Shown here: piece by piece, positions 10,985 to 19,340 of the stretch
Layout of the letters: each line of letters starts with the position of its first letter
How positions within the stretch are numbered: the stretch's first letter is position 1
Assembly: GCF_001422445.1 (NCBI RefSeq)
Contig: NZ_LMNA01000007.1
Location: forward strand, 1-64,000
Length of the DNA stretch: 64,000 nucleotides
Direction: 5' to 3'
Origin: Pseudorhodoferax sp. Leaf274
GTDB taxonomy: Bacteria; Pseudomonadota; Gammaproteobacteria; Burkholderiales; Burkholderiaceae_C
Notes under the pieces: generated by a model
The model's database searches: none
Seen by the model: the letters and a program-made list of their open reading frames with translations, nothing else
What the model was told of the DNA's origin: nothing
Made by a program: the position numbers and the translations under genes

Positions 10985-11383
10985 CTAGGCAGATGGCAGG
11001 TGTTGGGGGCCGAAAGAGGCCGGCAGCAGTTCGTCCAACGTGAAGCTGGCCAGCACGCCGGCCGCGCCCGCCGCGTGCACGCGCGTGGCCGGACTTGAGA
11101 ACTCGCGGATGCGCTGGCGGCAGTTGCCGCATGGCGTGATGGGCTCGGGCCCATCGCCCACGACCAGGATCTCGGCGATGGCGCGCCCGCCGGCCACCAC
11201 CATGGCCGCGATGGCCCCGGCCTCGGCACAGGTGCCGCTTGGATAGGCCGCGTTCTCGACGTTGCAGCCCGCGAACACGCGCCCGTCCGGCGTGGCCAGC
11301 GCGGCGCCGACCCGGTAGCGCGAGTACGGCGCATGCGCGTTGGCCTGCGCCGCGCGCGCAGCGGCCAGCAGGGCCTCGGTCAC
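10985..11383 (-). CDS. cdd: Cytidine deaminase
   Basis: 132 residues, the size of the homotetrameric class. It has the substrate and zinc motifs CNVENAAYPSGTCAEAGAI, with the catalytic Glu in CAE, and the second zinc site PCGNCRQ. It deaminates cytidine and deoxycytidine in pyrimidine salvage. The start is a GTG at 11383 overlapping the stop of the aldo-keto reductase by 4 nt (GTGA); no suitable ATG lies nearby and this start includes the complete N-terminal helix. Translational coupling to the upstream gene is therefore likely. Confidence 0.9.
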   Translation of the reverse strand: MTEALLAAARAAQANAHAPYSRYRVGAALATPDGRVFAGCNVENAAYPSGTCAEAGAIAAMVVAGGRAIAEILVVGDGPEPITPCGNCRQRIREFSSPATRVHAAGAAGVLASFTLDELLPASFGPQHLPSA

Positions 11384-12360
11384 GTGAAGCCGACCACGGC
11401 GTGCGGCACGTAGGGCGCCTCCAGCGCCGCCAGTTCCTCGGGCGTCAACTTCAGCGACAGCGCCGCCACGGCATCGTCCAGGTGCTCCACCCGCGTCGCG
11501 CCGACGATGGGCGCCGTGACGCCCGGCTGCTGCAGAACCCAGGCCAGCGCCACCTGGGCGCGCGGCACGCCGCGGGCCGCCGCGACGCCGGCCACGGCCT
11601 CGACCACCTTGCGGTCGGCGTCGGCGGTGCTGGCATACAGCGTGCGGCCGAAGGCATCGGTCTCGGCCCGGCTGCTGGCACTGTCCCAGTCGCGCGTGAG
11701 GCGGCCACGCGCCATGGGGCTCCAGGGAATCACGGCCACGCCCTGGTCGCGGCACAAGGGCAGCATTTCGCGCTGCTCTTCGCGGTACAGCAGGTTCAGG
11801 TAGTTCTGCATGGAGACGAAGGGCGTGAAGCCATGGCGCTCGGCCACGGCCTGGGCCTTGGCGAACTGCCAGGCGTACATGGACGAGGCCCCGATGTAGC
11901 GCGCCTTGCCAGCCTTGACCACGTCGTGCAGCGCCTCCATGGTCTCCTCGATGGGCGTGCCGTAGTCCCAGCGGTGGATCTGGTAGAGGTCCACGTGGTC
12001 CATGCCCAGGCGTTTGAGGCTGTGGTCGATCTCGGCCAGGATGGCCTTGCGCGACAGGCCTGCGCCATTGGGCCCGGGCCGCATGCGGCCGTGCACCTTG
12101 GTGGCGACCACCACCTCGTCGCGCGGCGCGTACGCGGCCAGTGCACGTCCGACGATCTCCTCGCTGGTGCCGGCCGAGTAGACGTTGGCGGTGTCGAAGA
12201 AGTTGATGCCGAGGTCCAGCGCCTTCTTGAGGAAGGGCCGGCTCGCGGCCTCGGGCAGGGTCCAGGCATGGTTGCCCTGGTCGGGGGCGCCGTAGCTCAT
12301 GCAGCCCAGGCACAGGCGCGAGACCTGCAGGCCGGTACGGCCGAAACGAATGTGGTCCAT
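11380..12360 (-). CDS. Aldo/keto reductase
   Basis: 326 residues forming one AKR TIM barrel. The catalytic tetrad is visible: Asp in FFDTANVYS, Tyr in the same segment, Lys in VVATKVHG, and His in DLYQIHRWDYGTP. The NADPH-binding C-terminal strand-loop PIVGATRVEHLDDAV is intact. The substrate cannot be read from sequence; the family reduces aldehydes and ketones with NADPH. The start at 12360 (MDHIRFGRTGLQVS) gives the usual short N-terminal hairpin. It is the first gene of a run with cdd and the HpaF-like gene. Confidence 0.88.
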   Translation of the reverse strand: MDHIRFGRTGLQVSRLCLGCMSYGAPDQGNHAWTLPEAASRPFLKKALDLGINFFDTANVYSAGTSEEIVGRALAAYAPRDEVVVATKVHGRMRPGPNGAGLSRKAILAEIDHSLKRLGMDHVDLYQIHRWDYGTPIEETMEALHDVVKAGKARYIGASSMYAWQFAKAQAVAERHGFTPFVSMQNYLNLLYREEQREMLPLCRDQGVAVIPWSPMARGRLTRDWDSASSRAETDAFGRTLYASTADADRKVVEAVAGVAAARGVPRAQVALAWVLQQPGVTAPIVGATRVEHLDDAVAALSLKLTPEELAALEAPYVPHAVVGFT

Positions 12361-12429
12361 GGAATCAGCTCGCAGCAAGACAGGAGCGGGCCATGATAGC
12401 GGCGGCCCTGCCCGCGCAGCGGGCCGCGC

Positions 12430-13506
12430 TCAGCGCTTGCGCTGCGTGCCAAGCATGTACTGCTCGGCCGCGCCGTCGTTGACCGACGCCCACGTCAGCT
12501 GGTCGTCCAGAAAGCTGCGCCACTGCGTGTAGACCGCGCGGAACACCGCGTTGGTGGCGGCCTCCTCCTCGAACACCTCGCGCGTGGCCTTGTGCAACGC
12601 GTCCATCACGGGCCGCGGCCAGTAGCTGAGCTTGGCCCCGCCGCCCACGATGCGCTTGAGCGCCGCCACGTTGCCCACGTCGTACTTGGCCAGCATCTCC
12701 GCCGACGCCTGTGCGCAGGCCGCCTCGAGCACGGCGCGGTAGCCCTCGGGCAGCTCGGCCCAAGCCTTCTTGTTGACGATGAAGCACAACGAGGCTCCGA
12801 GTTCCATCACGCCCGGCCCGTAGTAGTAACGCGCGACGCGGGCCAGGCCCAGCTTCTCGTCGTCGTACGGCCCCACGAACTCCGCAGCGTCCAGGATGCC
12901 CTTTTCCAGGGCGGGGTACACGTCGGACGCCGGCAACTGCTGCGGCGTCGCGCCCAGCTTGGCATAGACGCGGCCGAGCAGCCCGGGCACGCGCATGCGC
13001 AGGCCCTGAAAATCCTCGGGCCGCTTGATCTCCTTGCGGAACCAGCCGCCCATCTGCGCGCCGGTGTTTCCGCACGGAATCTGCACGGCATCGAAGCGGT
13101 CGTAAATCTCGCGCATGAGCGCCAGGCCTCCGCCCTGGTTCATCCAGGCCGCGTGCTGGCGCGGCGTCATGCCGAAAGGCACGCCGGTGTCGAACGCGAG
13201 CGCTGGCTCCTTGCCGACGTAATAGAAACCCGCCGTGTGGCCGCATTCCACGCTGCGGCTCTGCACACCGTCCAGGACGGCCAGCGGCGGCATGATTTCG
13301 CCGGCGGCGAACGGCGTGATGGTGAAGCGCCCATCGGTCAGGTTCTTGACGATGTTGGAGATCGCCACGGCGCCACCGAAGACCGTGTCCAGCGACTTCG
13401 GAAAGCTGGACGGCATGCGCCAGCGGATGGCGGGCTGGCTCTGCGCGATGGCAGGCGCGGCCACGGCGGTGGCGGCAGCGCCGGCCAGGATGGAACGTCG
13501 TTGCAT
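12430..13506 (-). CDS. TRAP transporter substrate-binding protein (DctP family)
   Basis: 358 residues with an N-terminal signal peptide (QRRSILAGAAATAVAAPAIAQ, a possible twin-arginine form) and the DctP periplasmic fold. The RMRVPGLLGRVYAKLGATPQ segment and the following DVYPALEKGILDAAE stretch are the standard TRAP ligand-binding region, where an Arg contacts the substrate carboxylate. It should capture an organic acid for a DctQM permease, but no membrane subunit is encoded in this window, so it is an orphan or pairs with a distant permease. It precedes no gene on its strand and follows the class II aldolase gene by 43 bp, so the two may be cotranscribed. Confidence 0.88.
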   Translation of the reverse strand: MQRRSILAGAAATAVAAPAIAQSQPAIRWRMPSSFPKSLDTVFGGAVAISNIVKNLTDGRFTITPFAAGEIMPPLAVLDGVQSRSVECGHTAGFYYVGKEPALAFDTGVPFGMTPRQHAAWMNQGGGLALMREIYDRFDAVQIPCGNTGAQMGGWFRKEIKRPEDFQGLRMRVPGLLGRVYAKLGATPQQLPASDVYPALEKGILDAAEFVGPYDDEKLGLARVARYYYGPGVMELGASLCFIVNKKAWAELPEGYRAVLEAACAQASAEMLAKYDVGNVAALKRIVGGGAKLSYWPRPVMDALHKATREVFEEEAATNAVFRAVYTQWRSFLDDQLTWASVNDGAAEQYMLGTQRKR

Positions 13507-13549
13507 GGAGACCTTTCGAGGGCAATGGAAAGCGGGCGGACGGAGCGCT

Positions 13550-14326
13550 TCAGGCGCTGGCCAGGCAGTCGGGTGCGTTGCGCAGCGCCTGGCGCGCGAA
13601 GTACTGGAAGGTCAGGTCGGTGATCTCGGGCCGCAACAGGAAGTCGCGCGACTCGCGCGCCAGATGGCCCGGCACCGGGCGGATGGTTCCGGCCGCGGCA
13701 GCGCGCAGCTGCACGGCGGCGGCCTGCTCCATCCAGATCGCCAGCACGGCCGCCTCGGCCACGGTGGCGCCGGCCGTCAGCAGGCCGTGGTGTGCCAGCA
13801 GGAGCGACTTGTTGCTGCCCAGCGCGCCCGAGATGATGCGGCCCTCGTCGTTGGTGATCGGCAGGCCGGGCCAATCGGCCAGGTAGCCGCAGTTCTCGTA
13901 GAACGGGGTCGCGTCCATGCAGGCGATGGCCAGCGGCTGGCCGATCATCGACAGCGCGCTGACGGCGGCCGGATGGGTGTGCACGATGCAGTTGACCTCC
14001 GGGTGGTGGCGGTAGACCCACAGGTGAAAGCGCGTGGCCGGGTTGGGCAGCGAATGCCCGTCGAGCGGGCGCAGGTCGTCGTCGGTCAGGATGAAGCTGT
14101 CGGGCGTGGCCTCGTCCGCGCCGATGCCGAACTTCAGTGTCCGGTACGTGCCAGGCTCCTCGCCGCGCGCGGTGATCTGGCCAGCCAGACCGTTGGCCCA
14201 GTGGCCCTGCGCAGCCAGCATGCGGGAGGCCAGCACCAGCTGCTGCAGCGGGGTGTGCGACGACCGGGTGGTCTTGTGTTGAAGGTCGCGGTAGACGGCG
14301 TTCTTCAGGTCCTGTTCGGATTGCAT
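13550..14326 (-). CDS. Class II aldolase/adducin family protein
   Basis: 258 residues. It has the zinc-ligand motif HTHPAAVSALS in the middle and the later LLLAHHGLLTAG segment with the second His pair, both typical of class II aldolases such as fuculose-phosphate aldolase. The carbon substrate is unknown. The ATG at 14326 has an AAGGAG site 6-11 bp upstream; an earlier in-frame start would overlap the operator. It is divergent from an XRE-cupin regulator and separated from it by a 75-bp region occupied by two palindromes. This suggests direct control by that regulator, possibly together with the TRAP binding protein downstream. Confidence 0.85.
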   Translation of the reverse strand: MQSEQDLKNAVYRDLQHKTTRSSHTPLQQLVLASRMLAAQGHWANGLAGQITARGEEPGTYRTLKFGIGADEATPDSFILTDDDLRPLDGHSLPNPATRFHLWVYRHHPEVNCIVHTHPAAVSALSMIGQPLAIACMDATPFYENCGYLADWPGLPITNDEGRIISGALGSNKSLLLAHHGLLTAGATVAEAAVLAIWMEQAAAVQLRAAAAGTIRPVPGHLARESRDFLLRPEITDLTFQYFARQALRNAPDCLASA

Positions 14327-14345
14327 GCGTGCTCCTTGCGTGGTC

Positions 14346-14385
14346 AGGTCAACTTGTTGACCGACTATGATCAACAAGTTGACCT
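14346..14385. promoter_or_regulatory. Double palindromic operator between the aldolase and the XRE-cupin regulator
   Basis: Two 12-bp palindromes, TCAACTTGTTGA (14349-14360) and TCAACAAGTTGA (14371-14382), lie with their centres 22 bp apart, about two helical turns. Together with flanks they form a perfect 15-bp inverted repeat around a 10-bp spacer. They fill the middle of the 75-bp divergent intergenic region, so one bound repressor could block both promoters. Binding by the adjacent XRE protein is inference from position. Confidence 0.75.
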
Positions 14386-14401
14386 GTGTCAATATGGCCC
14401 C

Positions 14402-15007
14402 ATGGTTTCGCGCACAGCTTCCACTTCACCCGCCCCTGACAGCCCCCCCGACATCGCCTTCACGCGCCTGGGCCCGCGCATCAAGACCATGCGCCGGCAG
14501 CGCCAGATGACCGTGGAGGAGCTCGCGAACGCGACCGGCGTGCACAAGGCGCATGTCTCGCGGCTGGAGCGCGGGCTCAAGACCCCATCCATCGGCATGC
14601 TGGCGCGGCTGGCCACCGCGCTGGGCACCACGATCGGCCACCTGGCCGGTGAAACCCTGGACAAGACCGACATCAAGATTACGCGGGCCGAGGAAGCCGC
14701 GCCGCGCTTCGCCGTGGACGAGCCGATGGAGCACCGCTTCACGCCGCTGCTGCACGGCCATTCGGTCGGCTCGTTCGAGGCCTTCGTCGTCTACCCCGGC
14801 CAGAGCGCGGGCAGCACGCAGACCCAGCACGGCGGCCAGGAGATGCTCTACGTGCTGGCGGGCACCATCGACGTCAGCTTCGCGGACCGCACGGAACGGC
14901 TGCAGGCCGGCGACTGCATCCACTTCCCGGGCCACCTGGAACACCGCATCGCGCGGGTCGGCCGCGCACGCGCGCGGGCGCTGCTGGTGCTCTCGACGGA
15001 TTCATAG
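14402..15007 (+). CDS. XRE-family transcriptional regulator with cupin sensor domain
   Basis: 201 residues. An N-terminal helix-turn-helix of the HTH_3/XRE type (RIKTMRRQRQMTVEELANAT, recognition part HKAHVSRLERG) occupies about residues 25-80. A C-terminal cupin (about 120-195) has the characteristic GQEMLYVLAGTIDV and PGHLEHRI strands with His and Glu residues suited to metal or ligand binding. Such regulators sense small metabolites through the cupin. The ATG at 14402 is 17 bp after the double operator, which suggests autoregulation and control of the divergent aldolase gene. It ends 62 bp before the convergent end of the cobalamin operon. Confidence 0.9.
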   Translation: MVSRTASTSPAPDSPPDIAFTRLGPRIKTMRRQRQMTVEELANATGVHKAHVSRLERGLKTPSIGMLARLATALGTTIGHLAGETLDKTDIKITRAEEAAPRFAVDEPMEHRFTPLLHGHSVGSFEAFVVYPGQSAGSTQTQHGGQEMLYVLAGTIDVSFADRTERLQAGDCIHFPGHLEHRIARVGRARARALLVLSTDS

Positions 15008-15069
15008 GCGGTGCGCGCCGCGGCCGGGGCGCGCGCGAACGCGCCAGGCCGCAGGCGCGGCATTCGGCT

Positions 15070-15978
15070 TCAGTGTGTGGCAACGAGCAGGGCCACGGCG
15101 GCGATACCCGCCGCGGCCCACACGGCGCGGCCGGCAATGCGCAGCGCGCGCGCCACGTCATCCGCCTGCGGCGCCCTCGCCAGCGCGTGGAGCGCATAGA
15201 CACCCGGCTTGCGCAGCCGCACGCCCAGACGCAAGGCCATGGCCGCCATCGGCCAGCCGCTGTTGGGCGAAGCCGTTCGCCCGGCTTCCCGCGCGAGGGC
15301 GGCATGGGCACGCACCGGGCACAGCAGCAACGCCGTGATGCGCGCGGGCACCCAGCCCAGCACATCGTCGGCGCGCGCGGCCCACTTGCCGGCCCACTCC
15401 CAATCGCGGCCGCCGCGCAGGCCGCGGTAGCCCCACATCGCATCGGCCGTGTTGGCGAAGCGGAACACCGCGGCGCCGGGCAGGCCCAGCAGTGCGAACC
15501 AGAAGAGCGGCGCCACCACCGAGTCGTTGAGGTTCTCGGCCAGCGATTCGATCGCGCTCTCGCGCACGGTGCCGGCGTCCAGCCCGTCGACGTCGCGGCT
15601 GACCAGCATCGCCAGCCGTGCACGGCCCGCTTCGAGCGAGTGGCCCAGGGCGGCGTCGACCGCCGCCACCTCTTCGCGCAGCATGCGCCAGGCCAGCAGG
15701 GGCTTGAGCGCCAGGCCCAGCGCCAGGAAAACGGCCCAGGCCGGTAGCCAGCGCACGAACGCCCACTGCAGCGCGGCGCCCAGCAGCCCGACCACCGCGG
15801 CACCGGCGCACCAGGCCAGCGCGCCGGCCACGAAGGCGGCGAAGGGGGCGCTCGGCAGGCGCTTGCCGGTCCAGCCCAGATAGCGGCCCATGGCCACCAC
15901 CGGATGCACGGCCACCGGCGGCTCGCCCCACAGGCGGTCCACCAGCAGCGCAAACCACAGCGCAGCGGCGGCAGTCAA
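15070..15978 (-). CDS. cbiB: Adenosylcobinamide-phosphate synthase (CbiB/CobD)
   Basis: 302 residues, an integral membrane protein with several hydrophobic segments. It carries the CbiB hallmarks LVDRLWGEPPVAVHPVVAMG near the N terminus, RDVDGLDAGTVRESAIESLA with the ENLNDSVVAPLFW stretch after it, and ADAMWGYRG. It joins aminopropanol phosphate to the cobyric acid side chain, making adenosylcobinamide phosphate. The likely start is a TTG at 15978 that overlaps the cobO stop by 4 nt (TTGA); no ATG or GTG lies early enough to include the conserved N terminus. It is the last gene of the riboswitch operon. Confidence 0.85.
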   Translation of the reverse strand: MTAAAALWFALLVDRLWGEPPVAVHPVVAMGRYLGWTGKRLPSAPFAAFVAGALAWCAGAAVVGLLGAALQWAFVRWLPAWAVFLALGLALKPLLAWRMLREEVAAVDAALGHSLEAGRARLAMLVSRDVDGLDAGTVRESAIESLAENLNDSVVAPLFWFALLGLPGAAVFRFANTADAMWGYRGLRGGRDWEWAGKWAARADDVLGWVPARITALLLCPVRAHAALAREAGRTASPNSGWPMAAMALRLGVRLRKPGVYALHALARAPQADDVARALRIAGRAVWAAAGIAAVALLVATH

Positions 15979-16544
15979 TCCTCGATGCCGCGCTGCGCCG
16001 GAATGCCGGCCTTGAACGCATGCTTGACCAGCGCCATCTCGGTCACGGTGTCGGCGATCTCGATGATCTCGGGCGGGCAGCGCCGGCCGGTCAGCACCAC
16101 GTGCACCTGCCGGGGCCGCGCGCGCAGGGTCTGCAGCACATCGTCCAGCGGCAGCCAGCCGTACACCAGCGGGTAGGTGATCTCGTCCAGCGTGACCATG
16201 AAGTACTCGCCCGACAGGATGCTGGCCTTGGCCTTCTCCCACCCTTCGCGCGCCAGCTGGCCGGAGCGTTCCAGGTCCTGGCTCTTCCAGCTGAAGCCGT
16301 CGCCCAGGCCTTCGATGGGCATGCCCAGGTGCTCGAACATGCGGTGCTCGCCGAAGCGTGCCGTGGGCACCTTCATGAACTGGTAGACCTTCACGCGCTT
16401 GCCGCGGCCGTGCGCGCGCAGCGCCAGGCCGAAAGCGGCCGTGCTCTTGCCCTTGCCATCGCCGGTGTTGACGATGACGATGCCGCGGCGCTCGCCCTCG
16501 GGCTTCTCGTAGGGCTTGGTGGTGGGTGGGGTTTCGATCTGCAT
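15975..16544 (-). CDS. cobO: Cob(I)yrinic acid a,c-diamide adenosyltransferase
   Basis: 189 residues of the CobA/BtuR/CobO type. The P-loop variant GDGKGKST is at residues 28-35, followed by the conserved VKVYQFMK and VTLDEITYPLVYG segments and the LTGRRCPPEIIE motif. It transfers the 5'-deoxyadenosyl group of ATP to the reduced corrinoid cobalt. A good AGGAGAACC ribosome-binding site precedes the ATG. It lies 170 bp downstream of btuD across a hairpin-rich intergenic repeat, the only large gap in the operon, so it may have its own expression control. Confidence 0.93.
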   Translation of the reverse strand: MQIETPPTTKPYEKPEGERRGIVIVNTGDGKGKSTAAFGLALRAHGRGKRVKVYQFMKVPTARFGEHRMFEHLGMPIEGLGDGFSWKSQDLERSGQLAREGWEKAKASILSGEYFMVTLDEITYPLVYGWLPLDDVLQTLRARPRQVHVVLTGRRCPPEIIEIADTVTEMALVKHAFKAGIPAQRGIED

Positions 16545-16638
16545 GCTGGTTCTCCTGGCTGATCACGGCGCGCGCCGCACGCCGACACGCCCGCCGCGGC
16601 GGCCCGTCGCGCACGCTGCGGGCAGCGGCGGGGTGGGT

Positions 16639-16708
16639 TCTGCCAGGCCGCTGGATGCGCCCTCCTTCGCGCAGCAGAAGGCGGAAGCCACGCAGCGGCC
16701 TAGGGGGT
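16639..16708. repeat. Intergenic hairpin repeat inside the cobalamin operon
   Basis: AGGCCGCTG (16645-16653) is the exact reverse complement of CAGCGGCCT (16693-16701). Inside them CCTTC and GAAGG form a nested stem around an 8-nt loop, making a long cruciform-like hairpin between btuD and cobO. The 16-bp segment TCTGCCAGGCCGCTGG (16639-16654) recurs at 36791-36806 in another intergenic region, which suggests a dispersed repeat. It could stop, slow or stabilise the transcript. The rest of the 170-bp gap has no gene. Confidence 0.65.
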
Positions 16709-16714
16709 TGTTCT

Positions 16715-17476
16715 TCATCTTGGGATGGTGATCCATTGGCCGGCGACGCAATGGACCGCGACGCGCTGGGCGAACACCGTCTCGAGCGCGCGGTGCGTGG
16801 TGGCGTCGCCGCTGGCGCCGTGGTGCACGATGCGGCCGCGCTCGACGATGACCAGCGCGTCGGCCTGCAACGCGGCCGGCAGCTCGTGCAGCACGCTGAC
16901 CACGGTGCGGCCTGCACGCGCGAGCGCACGCGCCATGGCCAGCCAGTCGGCCTGGTGCGGCGGATCGAGGTTGGCCAGCGGCTCGTCCATGAGCAGCACG
17001 GGCGCCTGCACGGCCAGCGCGCGCGCCAGCAGCACGCGCTGGCGTTCGCCACCCGACAGGCGGCCCAGCGGCCGTGCCGCCCAGGCCAGCGCGTGGGTGG
17101 CGCGCAGTGCGTCCTCCACGGCGGCGTGGTCGGCCGCGCCCGGCGCGGCCAGCCAGGCGCGGTGCGGCAGCCGGCCCAGCATGACCACGTCGTAGACCGA
17201 GAGGTCGTCGGCCGCGGCCTCGTTCTGGCCCAGCCAGGCGATGCGGCGGCCACGCTCGCGGCCGCTGTATTCGGCCAGCGGCCTTTCATCCAGCAGCAGC
17301 TGGCCGGTGCTGGGCAGCAGGCCGGCCAGCGCCTTGAGCAGCGTGGACTTGCCGGCGCCGTTGGGGCCGACCACGGCGGTCCAGCAGGCGGCCGGCAGGC
17401 GCAGGTCGATGCCATGCAGCACCTGCGCCAGGCCCTGCGACGCATGCAGGTTGCGGGCTTCGAGCGAGAGGGTCAC
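16715..17476 (-). CDS. btuD: Cobalamin ABC transporter ATP-binding protein
   Basis: 253 residues. Walker A GPNGAGKST is near residue 40, the ABC signature LSGGERQR lies in the middle, Walker B VLLMDEPLANLD follows it, and the switch His is in VLHELPAAL. It is of the FecE/BtuD class and powers vitamin B12 uptake with BtuC. The start is a GTG at 17476 overlapping the btuC stop by 4 nt (GTGA); it gives a normal N terminus. Confidence 0.9.
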   Translation of the reverse strand: MTLSLEARNLHASQGLAQVLHGIDLRLPAACWTAVVGPNGAGKSTLLKALAGLLPSTGQLLLDERPLAEYSGRERGRRIAWLGQNEAAADDLSVYDVVMLGRLPHRAWLAAPGAADHAAVEDALRATHALAWAARPLGRLSGGERQRVLLARALAVQAPVLLMDEPLANLDPPHQADWLAMARALARAGRTVVSVLHELPAALQADALVIVERGRIVHHGASGDATTHRALETVFAQRVAVHCVAGQWITIPR

Positions 17477-18480
17477 AGCACGCCACCCGCGCCCGCGCGT
17501 GTGCGCTGGCGCATCAGCCACAGCAGGTAGGTGCCGCCCAGCACGGCCGTCAGCACGCCGACGGGCAACTCCTGCGGCGCGATGAGCCAGCGCGCCAGGA
17601 TGTCGGCCGCCAGCAGCAGCACGCCGCCCATGCCGGCGGCCAGCAGGATCAGCCGGCCGTGCGTGACCTTGACCAGCGAGCGCGCCAGGTGCGGCGCCGC
17701 CAGGCCGACGAAGGCCACGAGCCCGGTCTGCGCCACGGCCGCGCCCGTGGCCAGGCCCAGCGTGGCGACCAGTGCCATGCGCATCGCCGGCAGCGGCAGC
17801 CCCAGGCTGGTGGCGGTGGCCTCGCCCAGCGCCAGCGCGTCCAGCGTGGGCGACAAGGCCCAGGCCACCAGCGCGGCCAGCGCCAGCGGCGCGGCCATCA
17901 GGGCGCAGGCGGACCATCCCACCGTGCTGGTGTTGCCCAGCATGAAGGCCTGCAGCGCCTGCATGATCTCGGGCGAGAGCAGCATCAGCAGCGATGTGAA
18001 CGCGCTCAGCACCACGCCCACGATCACGCCGGCCAGCAGCAGGCGCAGCGTGTGCTGCACGCCCTGCGCCAGCGTGAGCGTGAGCAGCACGCCGGCCACG
18101 GCACCGACGAAGGCCGCGCCGGCCAGGCCCATGCGCGCGATCCACGACAGCGCGAACGGCGAGCCGCCCAGCGCGGCCATGCTGGCCGCCACGCCCAGCA
18201 GCGCGCCCGAGCCGCTGCCGAGCAGGTAGGGGTCGGCCAGCGGATTGCGGAACAGGCCCTGCGCGATGGCGCCGGCCAGGCCCAGCAGAGCGCCCGCCAG
18301 CCAGGTGCCCAGCGTGCGCGGCAGCCGGATGTCCCAGACGATCTGCCAGCCCATGGGGTCGTCGCGCAAGCGCCAGGGCCAATCGAAGCCGGTGCTGCCC
18401 ACGCTGGCGCCCAGCAGCACGAGGGCCGCGGTCAGCAGTGCCAGCGCGAGGGCCAGCCAGGTGGCGCGGCGCTGGTTCAC
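17473..18480 (-). CDS. btuC: Cobalamin ABC transporter permease
   Basis: 335 residues with about ten hydrophobic segments of the FecCD/BtuC permease family. Landmarks are RLPRTLGTWLAGALLGLAGA, the GLFRNPLADPYLLGSGSGA motif and the C-terminal GLVAFVGLAAPHLARSL loop that contacts the ATPase. The start is a GTG at 18480 overlapping the btuF stop (GTGA). Riboswitch control and the btuF and btuD neighbours make B12 the expected cargo rather than an iron siderophore. Confidence 0.92.
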   Translation of the reverse strand: MNQRRATWLALALALLTAALVLLGASVGSTGFDWPWRLRDDPMGWQIVWDIRLPRTLGTWLAGALLGLAGAIAQGLFRNPLADPYLLGSGSGALLGVAASMAALGGSPFALSWIARMGLAGAAFVGAVAGVLLTLTLAQGVQHTLRLLLAGVIVGVVLSAFTSLLMLLSPEIMQALQAFMLGNTSTVGWSACALMAAPLALAALVAWALSPTLDALALGEATATSLGLPLPAMRMALVATLGLATGAAVAQTGLVAFVGLAAPHLARSLVKVTHGRLILLAAGMGGVLLLAADILARWLIAPQELPVGVLTAVLGGTYLLWLMRQRTRAGAGGVL

Positions 18481-19340
18481 GGCGCCCTCTGCTTCAGGCA
18501 ATCGGCCATCACGCGCGCCGCCTGGTCCATGCGCGGACCCGGCCGCACCACGATCTCGGCATCGTCCAGCGAGAACAGGCAGATGCGCTGCTCGCGCACG
18601 GCGCGCATGGCACGCCAGCCCGGGTAGTCGATCTCGGCCTGCATGGTGCGGTTGGCCAGCATGATGAGGTCGGGGTCGGCGCGCACCACGTATTCGGGAT
18701 TGAGCTTGGGAAACGGCCCCAGGCTGGCCGGCACCACGTTGGCCACGCCCAGCCGCGCCAGGGTTTCGCCGATGAAGGAGCCTTCGCTGGCCGCATACGG
18801 GCCGCGGCTGACCTCGATGTACACGCGCGCCCGCCGCGCGTTGGCCGGCAGCGTGGCCGCCACCTCGTCCAGGCCGCGCGCGATGCGCTGCCACACGCCG
18901 GCCGGCGCGCTCTCGGGCAGGTCCAGCAGGCGGCCGACGGTGCCGAGCACGCGGCGCACGTCGGCGTGGTTCTTGGGCTCCAGCACCACGACCTTCAGGC
19001 CCAGGCCGCGCAGGCGTTCGGCGACGCGGCCGCTGTGCGAGACCAGCACGAGGTCGGGCCGCGTGCGCACCACGGCCTCGATGTTGGGGTCCACACCGCC
19101 GCCCAGCTGCGGCAGCTGGCGCACCTCCGGCGGCCAGTTGGAGAAGCGGTCCACGCCGACCAGGCGCGCGCAGGCGCCCAGCGCGCAGACCGTCTCGGTC
19201 AGCGACGGCAGCAGCGAGACGATGCGCGCGGGCGCTGCGTCGAAGCGCACGCGCGTACCCGTCTCGTCGGTGATCTCGTAGGCCGCGGCCAGGGTGCTCC
19301 AGCAGCAGGCCAGCGCCAGCAGCAGGCGAAGAAAGCTCAT
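18477..19340 (-). CDS. btuF: Periplasmic cobalamin-binding protein
   Basis: 287 residues with a signal peptide (LRLLLALACCWSTLAAA) and the helical-backbone class III binding-protein fold. RIVSLLPSLTETVCALGA and LVGVDRFSNWP open the first lobe, LGGGVDPNIEAVVRTRPDLV follows, and a second lobe contains GPFPKLNPEYVVRADPDLI. It captures cobalamin in the periplasm and docks on BtuC. The ATG at 19340 overlaps the cobU stop (ATGA). Confidence 0.9.
   Translation of the reverse strand: MSFLRLLLALACCWSTLAAAYEITDETGTRVRFDAAPARIVSLLPSLTETVCALGACARLVGVDRFSNWPPEVRQLPQLGGGVDPNIEAVVRTRPDLVLVSHSGRVAERLRGLGLKVVVLEPKNHADVRRVLGTVGRLLDLPESAPAGVWQRIARGLDEVAATLPANARRARVYIEVSRGPYAASEGSFIGETLARLGVANVVPASLGPFPKLNPEYVVRADPDLIMLANRTMQAEIDYPGWRAMRAVREQRICLFSLDDAEIVVRPGPRMDQAARVMADCLKQRAP

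Noticed and set aside
15070-17445. A fusion of CbiB with an upstream ABC-type protein
   Set aside because: The open frame runs through out-of-frame readings of cobO and btuD. CbiB begins at the TTG overlapping the cobO stop.
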